A program made the position numbers and the translations under genes. DNA of 45,050 nucleotides, taken from contig JAABTV010000028.1 of NCBI GenBank assembly GCA_011389685.1, positions 1 through 45,050 of the forward strand, given 5' to 3'. Numbering within the stretch: the stretch's first letter is position 1; every line of letters starts with the position of its first letter. Shown in pieces: positions 32,719 to 41,848 of this stretch. This DNA comes from Paracoccaceae bacterium (GTDB lineage Bacteria > Pseudomonadota > Alphaproteobacteria > Rhodobacterales > Rhodobacteraceae). The notes beneath the pieces were generated by a model. That model made no database searches. It saw nothing but the letters and a program-made list of their open reading frames with translations, and was not told where the DNA came from.

Positions 32719-35610
32719 TCACTCGGCCGCGGGCAGGATGCGGCGGGCTTGCTCGGCCTGTGCGGCATAGTCTTCCTGCCATTCGGATGGCCCGTTGGAG
32801 GCCGAGACCTGCACCGCCGTCACCTTGTATTCCGGGCAGTTGGTGGCCCAGTCCGAGAAATCGGTGGTGACCACGTTGGCCTGGGTGTCGGGGTGGTGGA
32901 AGGTGGTATAGACCACGCCCGGCGCGACCCTCTCGGTGACATGGGCGCGCAAGCTCGTTTCGCCCGAGCGGCTGGCCAGCTTGACCCAGTCGCCTTCGTT
33001 CAGCCCGCGATTCTCGGCGTCGTGGGGGTGGATTTCGAGCACGTCCTCGCCATGCCAGACGGAATTGGCGGTGCGCCGTGTCTGTGCCCCCACGTTATAT
33101 TGCGAGAGCACCCGCCCGGTGGTGAGCAGCAGCGGAAAGCGCGGGCCGGTCTTTTCGTCGGTGGCGACATATTCGGTGACGATGAAGCGCCCCTTGCCGC
33201 GCATGAAGCCATCGACATGCATGAGCGGCGTGCCGTCGGGGTGATCCTCGTTGCAGGGCCATTGCACGCTGCCCTTCTCGTCGAGCAGATCATAGGTGAC
33301 ACCCGCGAAGCTCGGGGTGGTGGCCGCGATCTCATCCATGATCTGGCTGGGGTGGGTGTAGGTCCAGTTCGCCCCCATGGCGTTGGCCAGAAGCTGCGTC
33401 ACCTCCCAGTCGGCATAGCCGTTGCGCGGCGCCATCACCCGGCGCACGCGGTTGATGCGGCGTTCGGCATTGGTGAAGGTGCCGTCCTTTTCAAGGAAGG
33501 TCGAGCCGGGCAGGAAGACATGGGCATAGTTGGCCGTCTCGTTGAGGAAGAGGTCATGCACGATGACGCATTCCATCGCGGCGAGACCGGCAGCGACGTG
33601 TTTCGTGTCGGGGTCGGATTGCAGGATGTCCTCGCCCTGGCAGTATAGCCCCTTGAACGTGCCATCGACCGCCGCATCCAGCATGTTGGGGATGCGCAGG
33701 CCCGGCTCGGGGTCGATCGAAACGCCCCAGGCGTCTTCGAAGATCTTGCGCACCTCGGGGAGTTTCACGTGGCGATAGCCGGGCAGTTCGTGCGGGAAGG
33801 AGCCCATGTCGCAGGAGCCCTGCACGTTGTTCTGCCCCCTGAGCGGGTTCACGCCCACGCCCGGACGGCCGACATTGCCGGTGAGCATGGCAAGGTTGGC
33901 GATGCCCATCACGGTGGTCGAGCCCTGCGAATGTTCGGTGACGCCAAGTCCGTAATAGATCGCACCATTGCCGCCGGTCGCGAACAGCCGCGCGGCTTCG
34001 CGCAACTCGGCGGCGGGGACGCGGGTCAGCTCCTCGGCCATTTCGGGGCTGTGGCGCGGATTGGAGACGAATTCGGCATAGGCCTGGAATTCTTCCCAGT
34101 CGCAGCGGGTGCGGATGAAGTCCTCGTCATAGAGTTTCTCGGTGACGATCACATGGGCCAGCGCGGTCACCACGGCGACATTGGTGCCGGGGCGCAGCGG
34201 CAGGTGATGCGCGGCCTCGACATGGGCCGATTTCACCAGGTCGATGCGGCGCGGGTCGATCACGATGAGTTTCGCGCCCGCGCGCAGGCGTTTCTTGAGG
34301 CGGCTGGCAAAGACCGGGTGGCCGTCGGTGGGGTTGGCGCCGATCACGATGACGACGTCGGTATGTTCGACGCTGTCGAAATCCTGCGTGCCCGCCGAGG
34401 TGCCGAAGGTCTGGCCCAGGCCATAGCCGGTGGGCGAATGGCAGACCCGCGCGCAGGTGTCGGTGTTGTTGTTGCCGAATACCGCGCGGGTGAGTTTCTG
34501 CACGAGGTAGGTTTCCTCGTTGGTGCAGCGGCTCGACGTGATGACGCCGATGCTCTTTGCCCCGTGCTTCTCCTGCAGGCCGCGCAGGCGGGTGGCGGCG
34601 AAGGAAAGCGCCTCGTCCCACGAGACTTCGCGCCAAGGGTCGGTGATGTTATCGCGGATCATCGGATTGAGGATGCGGTCCTGGTGGTGGGCATAGCCAT
34701 AGGCAAAGCGGCCCTTGACGCAGGAATGGCCGCGATTGGCCTTGCCGTTTTTCCACGGCACCATGCGCACAAGCGTGTCGCCCTGCATCTCGGCCTTGAA
34801 GGAACAGCCCACGCCGCAATAGGCGCAGGTGGTCACGACCGAGTGTTCCGGGGTGCCCAGTTCGACCACCGATTTCTCCTGAAGCGTGGCGGTGGGGCAG
34901 GCCTGCACGCAGGCGCCGCAGCTCACGCAATCCGACGAGAGGAAATCGTCAAACGGGTTGCCCGCGCTGACCCGGCTGTCGAAGCCGCGGCCCTCTATGG
35001 TGAGGGCGAAGGTGCCCTGCACCTCTTCGCAGGCGCGCACGCAGCGCGAGCAGACGATGCATTTCGACGGGTCATATGTGAAATAGGGGTTGCTCTCGTC
35101 CTTGGGCAGGTAGCGGTGGTTGTCGCCCGAGGTGTTGCGCGCCTCGAAATGATTGTCGAGCGCGCCGCCCTCGGGCGCGGCATAGCGCACGTCGCGCAGG
35201 CCCACGGCGCCGGCCATGTCCTGCAACTCGCAATCGCCGTTGGCCGAGCAGGTCAGGCAATCGAGCGGGTGGTCGGAGATGTAGAGCTCCATCACGCCGC
35301 GGCGGATCTTGCGCACCTTGGAGGAGCCGGTGTTCACGACCATGCCGGGCGCGACCGGCGTGGTGCAGGAGGAGGGCGTGCCGCGGCGGCCCTCGATCTC
35401 GACCACGCAGAGCCGGCAGGAGCCGAACGCCTCGACGCTGTCGGTGGCGCAGAGCCTGGGCACGGAAATGCCGGCCTCGGCGGCGGCGCGCATCACCGAG
35501 GTGCCCTCGGGCACGGTCACGTCGAACCCGTCGATGGTGAGGGTCACAGGCGCGCCCTCGCGCGCGGGCGTGCCCATGTCGCGGTCGTCGGGGATGATGA
35601 AATCTTTCAT
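32719..35610 (-). CDS. fdsA: NAD-dependent formate dehydrogenase alpha subunit (Mo-bis-MGD)
   Basis: A 963-residue catalytic subunit that oxidises formate to CO2. The cofactor sites are readable in order: [2Fe-2S] Cys54/65/68/82; His114-Cys118/121/127; two [4Fe-4S] clusters with Cys184/187/190/194 and Cys228/231/234/238; the MGD-domain cluster CAYCGVGC (262/265/269 with Cys297). The Mo ligand Cys390 is followed by His391 (ARVCHS). The C-terminal MGD-binding domain is complete. GAGG nine bases upstream supports ATG 35610. In the family this subunit hands electrons through the clusters to FdsB/FdsG and NAD+. Between fdsB and this gene lie palindromes and a possible 39-residue coupling frame. 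Confidence 0.97.
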   Translation of the reverse strand: MKDFIIPDDRDMGTPAREGAPVTLTIDGFDVTVPEGTSVMRAAAEAGISVPRLCATDSVEAFGSCRLCVVEIEGRRGTPSSCTTPVAPGMVVNTGSSKVRKIRRGVMELYISDHPLDCLTCSANGDCELQDMAGAVGLRDVRYAAPEGGALDNHFEARNTSGDNHRYLPKDESNPYFTYDPSKCIVCSRCVRACEEVQGTFALTIEGRGFDSRVSAGNPFDDFLSSDCVSCGACVQACPTATLQEKSVVELGTPEHSVVTTCAYCGVGCSFKAEMQGDTLVRMVPWKNGKANRGHSCVKGRFAYGYAHHQDRILNPMIRDNITDPWREVSWDEALSFAATRLRGLQEKHGAKSIGVITSSRCTNEETYLVQKLTRAVFGNNNTDTCARVCHSPTGYGLGQTFGTSAGTQDFDSVEHTDVVIVIGANPTDGHPVFASRLKKRLRAGAKLIVIDPRRIDLVKSAHVEAAHHLPLRPGTNVAVVTALAHVIVTEKLYDEDFIRTRCDWEEFQAYAEFVSNPRHSPEMAEELTRVPAAELREAARLFATGGNGAIYYGLGVTEHSQGSTTVMGIANLAMLTGNVGRPGVGVNPLRGQNNVQGSCDMGSFPHELPGYRHVKLPEVRKIFEDAWGVSIDPEPGLRIPNMLDAAVDGTFKGLYCQGEDILQSDPDTKHVAAGLAAMECVIVHDLFLNETANYAHVFLPGSTFLEKDGTFTNAERRINRVRRVMAPRNGYADWEVTQLLANAMGANWTYTHPSQIMDEIAATTPSFAGVTYDLLDEKGSVQWPCNEDHPDGTPLMHVDGFMRGKGRFIVTEYVATDEKTGPRFPLLLTTGRVLSQYNVGAQTRRTANSVWHGEDVLEIHPHDAENRGLNEGDWVKLASRSGETSLRAHVTERVAPGVVYTTFHHPDTQANVVTTDFSDWATNCPEYKVTAVQVSASNGPSEWQEDYAAQAEQARRILPAAE

Positions 35611-35619
35611 GGTCTGGCC

Positions 35620-35739
35620 TCAGTCTTTCATCTTGCCGGAAATACTCCGGGGGTGGTGGCAAAATGCCGAGGCATTTTGCACCTTGGGGGCAGCGCCCCC
35701 AGGCTGGTCGGCTTGCGACAGCAAGGCGAAACCGCTCAT
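35620..35739 (-). CDS. Possible 39-residue coupling ORF between fdsB and fdsA
   Basis: An open frame whose ATG overlaps the fdsB stop codon (ATGA) and whose stop lies nine bases before the fdsA start. It begins MSGFALLSQADQPGG and ends ISGKMKD. The nucleotide sequence is made of palindromes (GGGGGC/GCCCCC and GCAAAATGCC/GGCATTTTGC) and of the dispersed GAGTATTT...GATGA tail, so the peptide may only be a by-product of a repeat that landed in the operon. Its use could be to carry ribosomes from fdsB to fdsA. No known domain. Confidence 0.3.
   Translation of the reverse strand: MSGFALLSQADQPGGAAPKVQNASAFCHHPRSISGKMKD
35636..35701. repeat. Palindromic repeat cluster inside the fds operon
   Basis: Plus-strand GCAAAATGCC-GA-GGCATTTTGC and CTGGGGGC/GCCCCCAG-type palindromes stand next to a tail that matches that at 21282-21301. 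It lies between two operon genes, so it is probably a transcribed structure affecting the fdsB/fdsA ratio. Confidence 0.6.
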
Positions 35740-37256
35740 TCCGCAGCCTCCTTGCCATGCGCGAAATCGTCGGCGAAATGGGTGACGGCGGACATCACCG
35801 GCAGGGGGGTGAACCCGCCCAGCGCGCAGAGCGAGCCGTCGCGCATCACCTCGCAGAGATCGGTCAGGAGCGGCAACGCATCGGCGTCGCCCCGGGCGAT
35901 GCGGTCGATGGTTTCGACCCCGCGCACCGCGCCGATCCGGCAGGGCGTGCATTTCCCGCAGCTTTCAACCGCGCAAAACTCCATCGCGAAGCGGGCCATT
36001 TCTAGCATATCCGCGCTGTCATCGAAAATCACGATCCCGGCATGGCCCAGCAGCCCGCCCTTGGCATCAAGTTCCTCATATCCCAGCGGGGCGTCGAATT
36101 TCGACGCGGGCAGGTAGGCGCCCAGCGGCCCGCCGACCTGTGCCGCCTTGACCGGACGGCCGGTCATGGTGCCGCCGCCGAGATCGTTCACGACTTCACC
36201 GAGGCTGATCCCGAACGCGGTCTCGAACAGGCCGCCGCGCTCCACGTTTCCGGCAATCTGCAGGGTCACGGTGCCGCGCGAGCGGCCCATGCCGAAATCG
36301 GCGTAATGCTGCGCGCCCCGCTCGAAGATCACCGGCACGGTGGCGAGGGAAATCACGTTGTTGACCACGGTCGGGCGTCCGAGGAAGCCTTCGAGCGCGG
36401 GCAGGGGCGGTTTGGCGCGCACCACGCCGCGCTTGCCTTCAAGCGAGTTCAGCAGCGAGGTTTCCTCGCCGCAGACATAGGCGCCGGCGCCCTTGCGGAT
36501 TTCCATGTCAAAGGCCCGCCCCGAGCCCATCACGTCGGCGCCGAGCAGCCCCTTGGCGCGGGCGATCTCGACCGCGCGGGTCATGATGGCGATGGCGTCG
36601 GGATATTCCGAACGCAGGTAGACATAGCCCCTGGTGGCGCCCACGGCCAAACCGGCGATGGCCATGCCTTCGATCAGGGTGAAGGGGTCGCCCTCCATGA
36701 TCATGCGGTCGGCGAAGGTGCCGCTGTCGCCCTCGTCGGCGTTGCAGACGATGTATTTCTGCGGGGCGTCGGCGTCATGCACGGTCTGCCACTTGATGCC
36801 GGTCGGGAAACCCGCGCCGCCACGACCGCGCAGGCCGGAGGTCTTGACCTCGTCCACGATCTCCTGCCCGGTCATCCCGAGTGCGCGGCGCAGACCGGCC
36901 AGCCCGCCATGGGCCTCGTAATCGGCCAGGTCGAGCGGGTCGATCACGCCGACGCGGGCGAAGGTGAGGCGATCCTGGCGTTTCATCCAGTCAAGCTCTT
37001 CCACCGGGCCGAGCGCCTTGTCGCTGTTGCCCGAAAGGATCGCGGCGGCGTCTTCGGGCGTGGCCGGGCCAAAGCCGATGCGGGTGCCGTCCTGTTCGAT
37101 CTCGACCAGCGGTTCGAGCCAGATCATGCCGCGCGAGCCGGTGCGGATGATGTCGATTTCGAGGCCCTGTGTCTCGGCCTCGGCGGCCAGCGCGGCGGCG
37201 ACGTCATCGGCGCCCAGCGCCTTGGCGGCGCTGTCGAGGGGGATGTAGAGTTTCAT
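35736..37256 (-). CDS. fdsB: NAD-dependent formate dehydrogenase beta subunit (FMN, NADH site)
   Basis: A 506-residue subunit homologous to NuoF with an extra thioredoxin-like N-terminal domain (residues 1-110). The FMN/NADH-binding block is GLRGRGGAGFPTGIKW, then CNADEGDSGTFADR. A SLBB-type region follows, and the [4Fe-4S] ligands are in ESCGKCTPCRIG near residue 450. In the family it reduces NAD+ with electrons from FdsA. The start at 37256 overlaps the fdsG stop by four bases, which excludes the longer in-frame extension. The length is normal for FdsB. Confidence 0.95.
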   Translation of the reverse strand: MKLYIPLDSAAKALGADDVAAALAAEAETQGLEIDIIRTGSRGMIWLEPLVEIEQDGTRIGFGPATPEDAAAILSGNSDKALGPVEELDWMKRQDRLTFARVGVIDPLDLADYEAHGGLAGLRRALGMTGQEIVDEVKTSGLRGRGGAGFPTGIKWQTVHDADAPQKYIVCNADEGDSGTFADRMIMEGDPFTLIEGMAIAGLAVGATRGYVYLRSEYPDAIAIMTRAVEIARAKGLLGADVMGSGRAFDMEIRKGAGAYVCGEETSLLNSLEGKRGVVRAKPPLPALEGFLGRPTVVNNVISLATVPVIFERGAQHYADFGMGRSRGTVTLQIAGNVERGGLFETAFGISLGEVVNDLGGGTMTGRPVKAAQVGGPLGAYLPASKFDAPLGYEELDAKGGLLGHAGIVIFDDSADMLEMARFAMEFCAVESCGKCTPCRIGAVRGVETIDRIARGDADALPLLTDLCEVMRDGSLCALGGFTPLPVMSAVTHFADDFAHGKEAAE

Positions 37257-37732
37257 GCGCCCACCTTTTCGAGCAGGGATTGCATTCTCGCGCTGTCCAT
37301 GCGGCCGATCACCCGGTCGTCGATCATCGCGGCGGGCGCGCAGGCACAAAGCCCGAGGCAATAGACCGGCTCGATCGTGACCGCGCCGCCCGGCGTGGTG
37401 CCGTGCCAGTCGAGCCCGAGTTTCGCGAGCGTGTCCTCGGCCAGTGCCTTGCCGCCGACGGCCTGGCAGGCCTCGGCGCGGCAGATTTTCAGGATGTGCC
37501 GTCCGGCGGGGGCGTCGCGGAAATCGTGGTAGAAGCTGATCACGCCATGCAGTTCGGCGCGGCTGATGTTGAGTGCATCACAGATCAGTGGCCCGGCGGC
37601 TTGCGGAATGTGGTCGAACGCATCTTGCAGGCCGTGCAGGATCGGCAGGAGCGGGCCTTCGAGCGCCTTGTGCGCGTCGATGATGGCGGCGATTTCGTCG
37701 GCAATTTCGGCGGGGGGCGGGCTGTTGGTCAT
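37253..37732 (-). CDS. fdsG: NAD-dependent formate dehydrogenase gamma subunit
   Basis: A 159-residue NuoE-like subunit carrying one [2Fe-2S] cluster: Cys84 and Cys89, then Cys125 and Cys129. The helical N-terminus (EIADEIAAIIDAH...LLPILHGLQDAF) is typical. It is the first structural gene of the fds operon. The 95 bp before it hold a TAA stop of the lysR gene and a LysR-type dyad. All ligands are present. Confidence 0.95.
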   Translation of the reverse strand: MTNSPPPAEIADEIAAIIDAHKALEGPLLPILHGLQDAFDHIPQAAGPLICDALNISRAELHGVISFYHDFRDAPAGRHILKICRAEACQAVGGKALAEDTLAKLGLDWHGTTPGGAVTIEPVYCLGLCACAPAAMIDDRVIGRMDSARMQSLLEKVGA

Positions 37733-37813
37733 GGCTGGCCTCGAAAGGGGTGCTTCGGGCGCGAGTCATGCGGATTTTGCGTTCAGAAATCAATATCGGT
37801 ATTTCGTCAAACG

Positions 37814-37828
37814 ATAGGCGATGGCTAT
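37814..37828. promoter_or_regulatory. Candidate LysR operator upstream of fdsG
   Basis: ATAG-N7-CTAT is a perfect T-N11-A type dyad as used by LysR-family regulators. A second dyad, TATCG-N13-CGATA, lies at 37794-37816. The 10-mer GATAGGCGAT at 37813-37822 recurs exactly at 38743-38752, abutting the lysR start codon, which points to a shared site for activation of fds and autoregulation. Confidence 0.5.
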
Positions 37829-38742
37829 TATGAGGGTAAGCGACCCTTCGCCTCCGAAATGCGGCGTGCGTCGTCGAGAAGCGCCGACAGGACAGGCGTG
37901 TGCGGCTCGCGGTAGGGGGCGATGAGGCCCACGGCGTGGCCTTGAGCGCGCTCCGCGCCGGGGTGGGTGAGCGGCACGAGGCGCAGCGGCTTGCCACCGG
38001 CAAGAAAGCGCGCGATGTCGCCGGGCAGCACGGTGAGCCAGCCGCCCGAGACGACATGCGCGACCAGCACCACGGTCGAGTTCGATTCGATCATCGCCTG
38101 CGGGGTGATCCCGGCGCGGACAAGGTTGCCGTTGATGATACGGCGGTTCTGCATGTCGGGGGTCAGGAGGCACAGGCTCTGGCCATCGAGTTCGCCCCAT
38201 TGCACCGCGTCGCGGGTGGCGAAGGGCGAGGTCTCGGCGCAGACCAGCATGTAGGTTTCCTCGTAGAGCGGCACGCTGCTGACCCGGCCCATGGGTTCAT
38301 TGTCGAGATAGGACAGCCCGGCGTCGATATCGAGGTTTTCAAGCATCGACAGGATCTCGACCGAGGTGCGCGACAGGAGGGTGAAGCGCACGTTGGGGTG
38401 TTTCTCGGCAAAGCGGGCCGAAAGCCGCGCCGCCCAGGTGAGCGCGGTGGGAATGACGGCGATGCGCAACCGCCCCGAAAGGCCGTGCCGGGTGGCGCGC
38501 ATCTCCTCGCGCAACTGGCGCGAGTCCGAGACGATCTTGCGCGCCCAGTCGAGCGCGGTCTGGCCTTCGGGGGTGAGCCCGCCATAGCGCGAGCCGCGAA
38601 AGACGAGCTGCACGCCGAGTTGTTCCTCGAGCTGCTTGATGCCCGCCGAGAGCGATGGCTGGGTGATGCCGAGGCTGGCAGCGGCGCGGCCGAAATGTTC
38701 TTCCTTGGCGAGCGCGATGAACATTTCGAGCTTGTCGAGCAT
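37828..38742 (-). CDS. LysR-family regulator of the formate dehydrogenase operon
   Basis: A 304-residue LysR-type regulator. The N-terminal helix-turn-helix is MFIALAKEEHFGRAAASLGITQPSLSAGIKQLEEQLG, and the ligand-binding domain covers about 90-300 (GLSGRLRIAVIPTALTW at its start). It is encoded directly upstream of fdsG on the same strand, instead of divergently as many LysR genes are. Regulation of fds by formate or a related signal is the likely role (inference from position; relatives called FdsR are known). The start ATG 38742 begins the family's LDKLEMF; no strong ribosome-binding site. Confidence 0.88.
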   Translation of the reverse strand: MLDKLEMFIALAKEEHFGRAAASLGITQPSLSAGIKQLEEQLGVQLVFRGSRYGGLTPEGQTALDWARKIVSDSRQLREEMRATRHGLSGRLRIAVIPTALTWAARLSARFAEKHPNVRFTLLSRTSVEILSMLENLDIDAGLSYLDNEPMGRVSSVPLYEETYMLVCAETSPFATRDAVQWGELDGQSLCLLTPDMQNRRIINGNLVRAGITPQAMIESNSTVVLVAHVVSGGWLTVLPGDIARFLAGGKPLRLVPLTHPGAERAQGHAVGLIAPYREPHTPVLSALLDDARRISEAKGRLPS

Positions 38743-38803
38743 GATAGGCGATCCTGATGGCGGTTCGGGATCGTGATAGGATAATCGGAATGACCGCGAT
38801 TGG

Positions 38804-39328
38804 CTAGCGGGTGAGCATCGCCTCGATCCGCGCGGTGATGCTGCGCGAGAGGGGTTTGGTGCGCGACCCATAGGTGCCCGCAACCTCGCCCCCGGGGCCG
38901 ATCAGCACCTTGTTGAAATTCCAGCGCGGGGTGAACCCGGCCTCGGCGCGCAGGGATTTGTAGAACGGGTGCGTGTCGGGGCCGCGCACATGGGTGATGG
39001 TGGTCATCGGGATGTCGAGACCGAATTGCACCTCGCAGAATTCCTTGACCGCGGCCTCACTCGCCAGTTCCTGGCGGAAATCGTTGGAGGGCACGGCGAG
39101 CACCACGAGACCACGGTCGCGGTAGCGGTCATAGAGCTTTTGCAGGCCGTCATATTGCGGGGTATAGCCGCAGCGCGACGCGGTGTTGACCACCAGAACC
39201 GGCCGCCCCGCCCATTGGTCGATCGAAAGAGTGCCGCCGTCGATCGATTCGAAGGGCGTGGCGAGGTCGATGGCCTGAGCCTGGGCGCCGAGAAACAGGG
39301 CGAGGGTGAGGGCGAGGGTGCGCAGCAT
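38804..39328 (-). CDS. Glutathione-peroxidase-family protein with signal peptide
   Basis: A 174-residue thiol peroxidase. Residues 1-19 form a signal peptide (MLRTLALTLALFLGAQAQA), so it acts in the periplasm, unlike the more common cytoplasmic forms. The peroxidatic residue is Cys53 in VNTASRCGYTPQY (Cys, not selenocysteine), and WNFNKVLI near 136 completes the catalytic site. It reduces peroxides with thioredoxin-like or glutathione donors. It is a single gene with 60 bp to the lysR start. Confidence 0.9.
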   Translation of the reverse strand: MLRTLALTLALFLGAQAQAIDLATPFESIDGGTLSIDQWAGRPVLVVNTASRCGYTPQYDGLQKLYDRYRDRGLVVLAVPSNDFRQELASEAAVKEFCEVQFGLDIPMTTITHVRGPDTHPFYKSLRAEAGFTPRWNFNKVLIGPGGEVAGTYGSRTKPLSRSITARIEAMLTR

Positions 39329-39496
39329 CGGTGATCTCCTTTGACCGGATTACGGCGTGGGCGGCGGGGCGGATCACAATGGCCGCTGGCGGCCCGGGGA
39401 CGGGTGCGGAAGATGGCGTGACACGCGCCCTTTGCGGGCATTGATGCGAACGGGCATGATCGCCGCAAGCGAAGCAGGAGAACAAGGAGAACGAGC

Positions 39497-39883
39497 ATGC
39501 TGGAGATCGAAAGTCTGGATCATCTTGTCCTGACGGTGGCCGACATGGATCGGACCTGCGCGTTCTATGGCGAGATCCTGGGGTTCAAGGTGATCACGTT
39601 CGGACAGGGGCGAAAGGCGCTCGGATTCGGCCGGCAGAAGATCAATCTGCACCAGGCGGGCCGTGAGTTCGAGCCCAAAGCCCTGCGCCCGACGCTGGGG
39701 TCCGCCGATCTGTGCCTGATCACGTCGCTTTCGACGGAAACGGTCGTCGAGAAGCTTGCCCTTGCGGGCGTTCCCATCGAGGACGGGCCGGTCGTCCGCA
39801 CCGGCGCGCGGGGCCCTATCCGGTCGGTCTATATCCGTGATCCGGACGGAAACCTGATCGAGATCGCCAGTTACGAGACGTGA
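39497..39883 (+). CDS. VOC-superfamily (glyoxalase/bleomycin-resistance-like) protein
   Basis: A 128-residue protein with one vicinal-oxygen-chelate domain pair. The start is LDHLVLTVADMDRTCAFYGEILGFKV with the first metal His (DHLVL). The middle has KINLHQAG with a second His, and the end has VYIRDPDGNLIEIASY with the Glu. These are candidate metal ligands, so it may be a small metalloenzyme such as a lyase or dioxygenase, but the substrate cannot be read. It resembles proteins labelled virulence or glyoxalase family. GGAG lies upstream of ATG 39497. Single gene. Confidence 0.85.
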   Translation: MLEIESLDHLVLTVADMDRTCAFYGEILGFKVITFGQGRKALGFGRQKINLHQAGREFEPKALRPTLGSADLCLITSLSTETVVEKLALAGVPIEDGPVVRTGARGPIRSVYIRDPDGNLIEIASYET

Positions 39884-39959
39884 GCGTCCCTGTCCGCGAC
39901 CCGACCGGCCCGCACCGAGTCCGCGCCGAGTCCCCTTCGAGTCGCGGTCCGGGGCGTGC

Positions 39960-40841
39960 TCAGCCCTGCCTGCGGATAAAATCGCAGACCAGCGAGACGA
40001 TCTGCGGGGCCAGAAGCGGCGTGATGATGTGGCCCATGCCCTTGATCGCGTGGAATTCGGCGCCGGGGATGTGATCGGCGATTTCGGCGCCCATCTCGAC
40101 CGGGATCAGCGTATCATCGACCCCGTGGATCACAAGGCAGGGGTTGGTCACCTCGCCAAGCCGGGGGCGGCGGTCGGGGGCGGCGAGCGTGGCCAGGAGC
40201 TGGCGGTTGACGCCCTCGTGATCGGCGCTGCGTGCCCAGGCGAGGCGGGCCTCGGCGCGGATGTCCTCTTCGGGCATGGGAAAGCCGGGCGAGCCGAAGG
40301 AGGCGTGGCCCGCGACCCAGTTGTCCTGCGCTTCGTCGAGGGTTTCGGGGCGCGCGAGCAGGCGCGGCAGCATGTCGGAAAGCCGCCCGCGATCGAGCAG
40401 CGGGCGCGCGGCGGTCATCACGATGCTGGCGCTCAGCAGCCTGTCGGCGTGATCGAGGGCGAGGATCTGGGCGATGGCGCCGCCCATGGAAATGCCGAAC
40501 ACATGCGCCTTGTCGATGCCGCGCGCGTCCATGATGCCCACCACGTCGCGGGCCATGTCGTCGAGCCTGTAGGCGGGGGCGATCTCGGTGCCCGCCATGA
40601 CCTTCTCGGTGATCTCGTCGGCGTCGCCGGGCACGCCGGGGGCGGGGCAGCGTTGCGAGAGGCCGATGTCGCGGTTGTCGAATGTGATGGTGCGGAAGCC
40701 CGACCGGACAAGGCCCTGAACGACGGTCTCGGGCCAGTGGACAAGCTGGGTCCCGAGGCCCCGGATCAGGATCATGGCGGGGGCGTCGGCGGGGCCGTGG
40801 TCCTCGATTTCGAGCGTGATGTCATTGGCGGTGATCTGCAT
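39960..40841 (-). CDS. Alpha/beta hydrolase
   Basis: A 293-residue hydrolase. Early strands give MILIRGLGTQLVHWPE (oxyanion region) and ITFDNRDIGLS. The nucleophile elbow is GISMGG (G-x-S-x-G), the acid is probably in IHGVDDTLIPVE, and the His in IKGMGHIITP. The lid region (MLPRLLARPETLDEA) is helical. It looks like an esterase or lactonase-type enzyme of general use. It shares direction with the TraB/GumN gene 17 bp upstream and is probably co-transcribed. Substrate unknown. Confidence 0.86.
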   Translation of the reverse strand: MQITANDITLEIEDHGPADAPAMILIRGLGTQLVHWPETVVQGLVRSGFRTITFDNRDIGLSQRCPAPGVPGDADEITEKVMAGTEIAPAYRLDDMARDVVGIMDARGIDKAHVFGISMGGAIAQILALDHADRLLSASIVMTAARPLLDRGRLSDMLPRLLARPETLDEAQDNWVAGHASFGSPGFPMPEEDIRAEARLAWARSADHEGVNRQLLATLAAPDRRPRLGEVTNPCLVIHGVDDTLIPVEMGAEIADHIPGAEFHAIKGMGHIITPLLAPQIVSLVCDFIRRQG

Positions 40842-40858
40842 TGGCGTTGTCTCCGTGG

Positions 40859-41848
40859 TCAGTCGAAGGGCAGCGGCGTCACCGTGTATCCGGCGCGCTC
40901 GAGCAGGTGCAGGAGGCCCGTTTCGCCGATGAGATGCGCGGCACCGACGGCGACAAAGGCGCTTTGGCCCGGGCTGTCGGCTGCATCGCTCAGCAGGGTT
41001 TCGGCCCATGCGCGGTTGCGTTCGGTCAAGAGGACGCGTTCGAGCTGGGCGAAATCCTGTTCGGCCGTCGGCCCGCCATGGGCGAGCGAGATGTCGCGGC
41101 CCAGTTCCCAGATGAGCGCGATGTCCTGGCCCAGATAGGCGTTGAGCAGGGTTGTTCCGAGATCGTCGGGGTCGATCGGAAGATCGAGCGAGAGGCGGAT
41201 CATGTCGATCTGGGTGTCGGGCGGGAAGGCGTCGAAGATTTGCAGACTGGTCAGCGGATCCTCGATCGAGCGGGTCTCGCGGTCCTCGGCATGCAGGGTG
41301 GTGGCGAGGCGCTGGTCGATGCCCTTGGCGCCGGCCTGTTGCTGTTGCAGGGCACAGGGGCTCATCCCCAGCATCATCGACACGAAGACCGGGCGCATCT
41401 TGGCGGTCAGGAAGCTGGGAAAGCCGCGCGCGGCCATCGCGACGCGCAGTTTCTGCCATTCATCCTCGTCGAGGCGCTCGGGCAGGGTGGGGCCGTCGGC
41501 GATGAAGAGGACGCCGGGCCGGGTTGTCGCCATGCGTTCGAATTCCCGCGCGTCGGGGGCGTTCATTTCGAAATAGGCGATGTCGGCGGCGCGGGCGCGG
41601 GGCAGGAGCGCGTCGAGATGGGCCGCGGTCCGCCCATGCGGCAAATGATAGGTGCCGAAGATCGTGAAACGCGTGCCGTCTTTCACAGCCTGCCAGAGCA
41701 GGCCGTGGCCATGCGGCGTGGCGTCGGCGCGGGCCCGGAGCGCGGCGCGGTCGGACTCCGGCAGGGTGGTGAGCAGGTCGGTGCCGCCACAATCGAGCGC
41801 GAGTGCCGGACGGGTCAGCAGCAGGAGGGCAAGAAAGAGGAATCGCAA
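40859..41848 (-). CDS. TraB/GumN-family protein
   Basis: A 329-residue protein with a signal peptide (MRFLFLALLLLTRPALA). The family motifs are visible: GTYHLPHG near residue 65 (the first GxxH), and VGAAHLIGETGLLHLLERAGYTV near the C-terminus (GxxH). A TIKI-type metalloprotease activity has been proposed for the superfamily; the two GxxH motifs are intact. A Gln-rich stretch (CALQQQQ) lies in the middle. It is upstream of and close to the alpha/beta hydrolase gene. Function in this organism is unknown. Confidence 0.85.
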   Translation of the reverse strand: MRFLFLALLLLTRPALALDCGGTDLLTTLPESDRAALRARADATPHGHGLLWQAVKDGTRFTIFGTYHLPHGRTAAHLDALLPRARAADIAYFEMNAPDAREFERMATTRPGVLFIADGPTLPERLDEDEWQKLRVAMAARGFPSFLTAKMRPVFVSMMLGMSPCALQQQQAGAKGIDQRLATTLHAEDRETRSIEDPLTSLQIFDAFPPDTQIDMIRLSLDLPIDPDDLGTTLLNAYLGQDIALIWELGRDISLAHGGPTAEQDFAQLERVLLTERNRAWAETLLSDAADSPGQSAFVAVGAAHLIGETGLLHLLERAGYTVTPLPFD

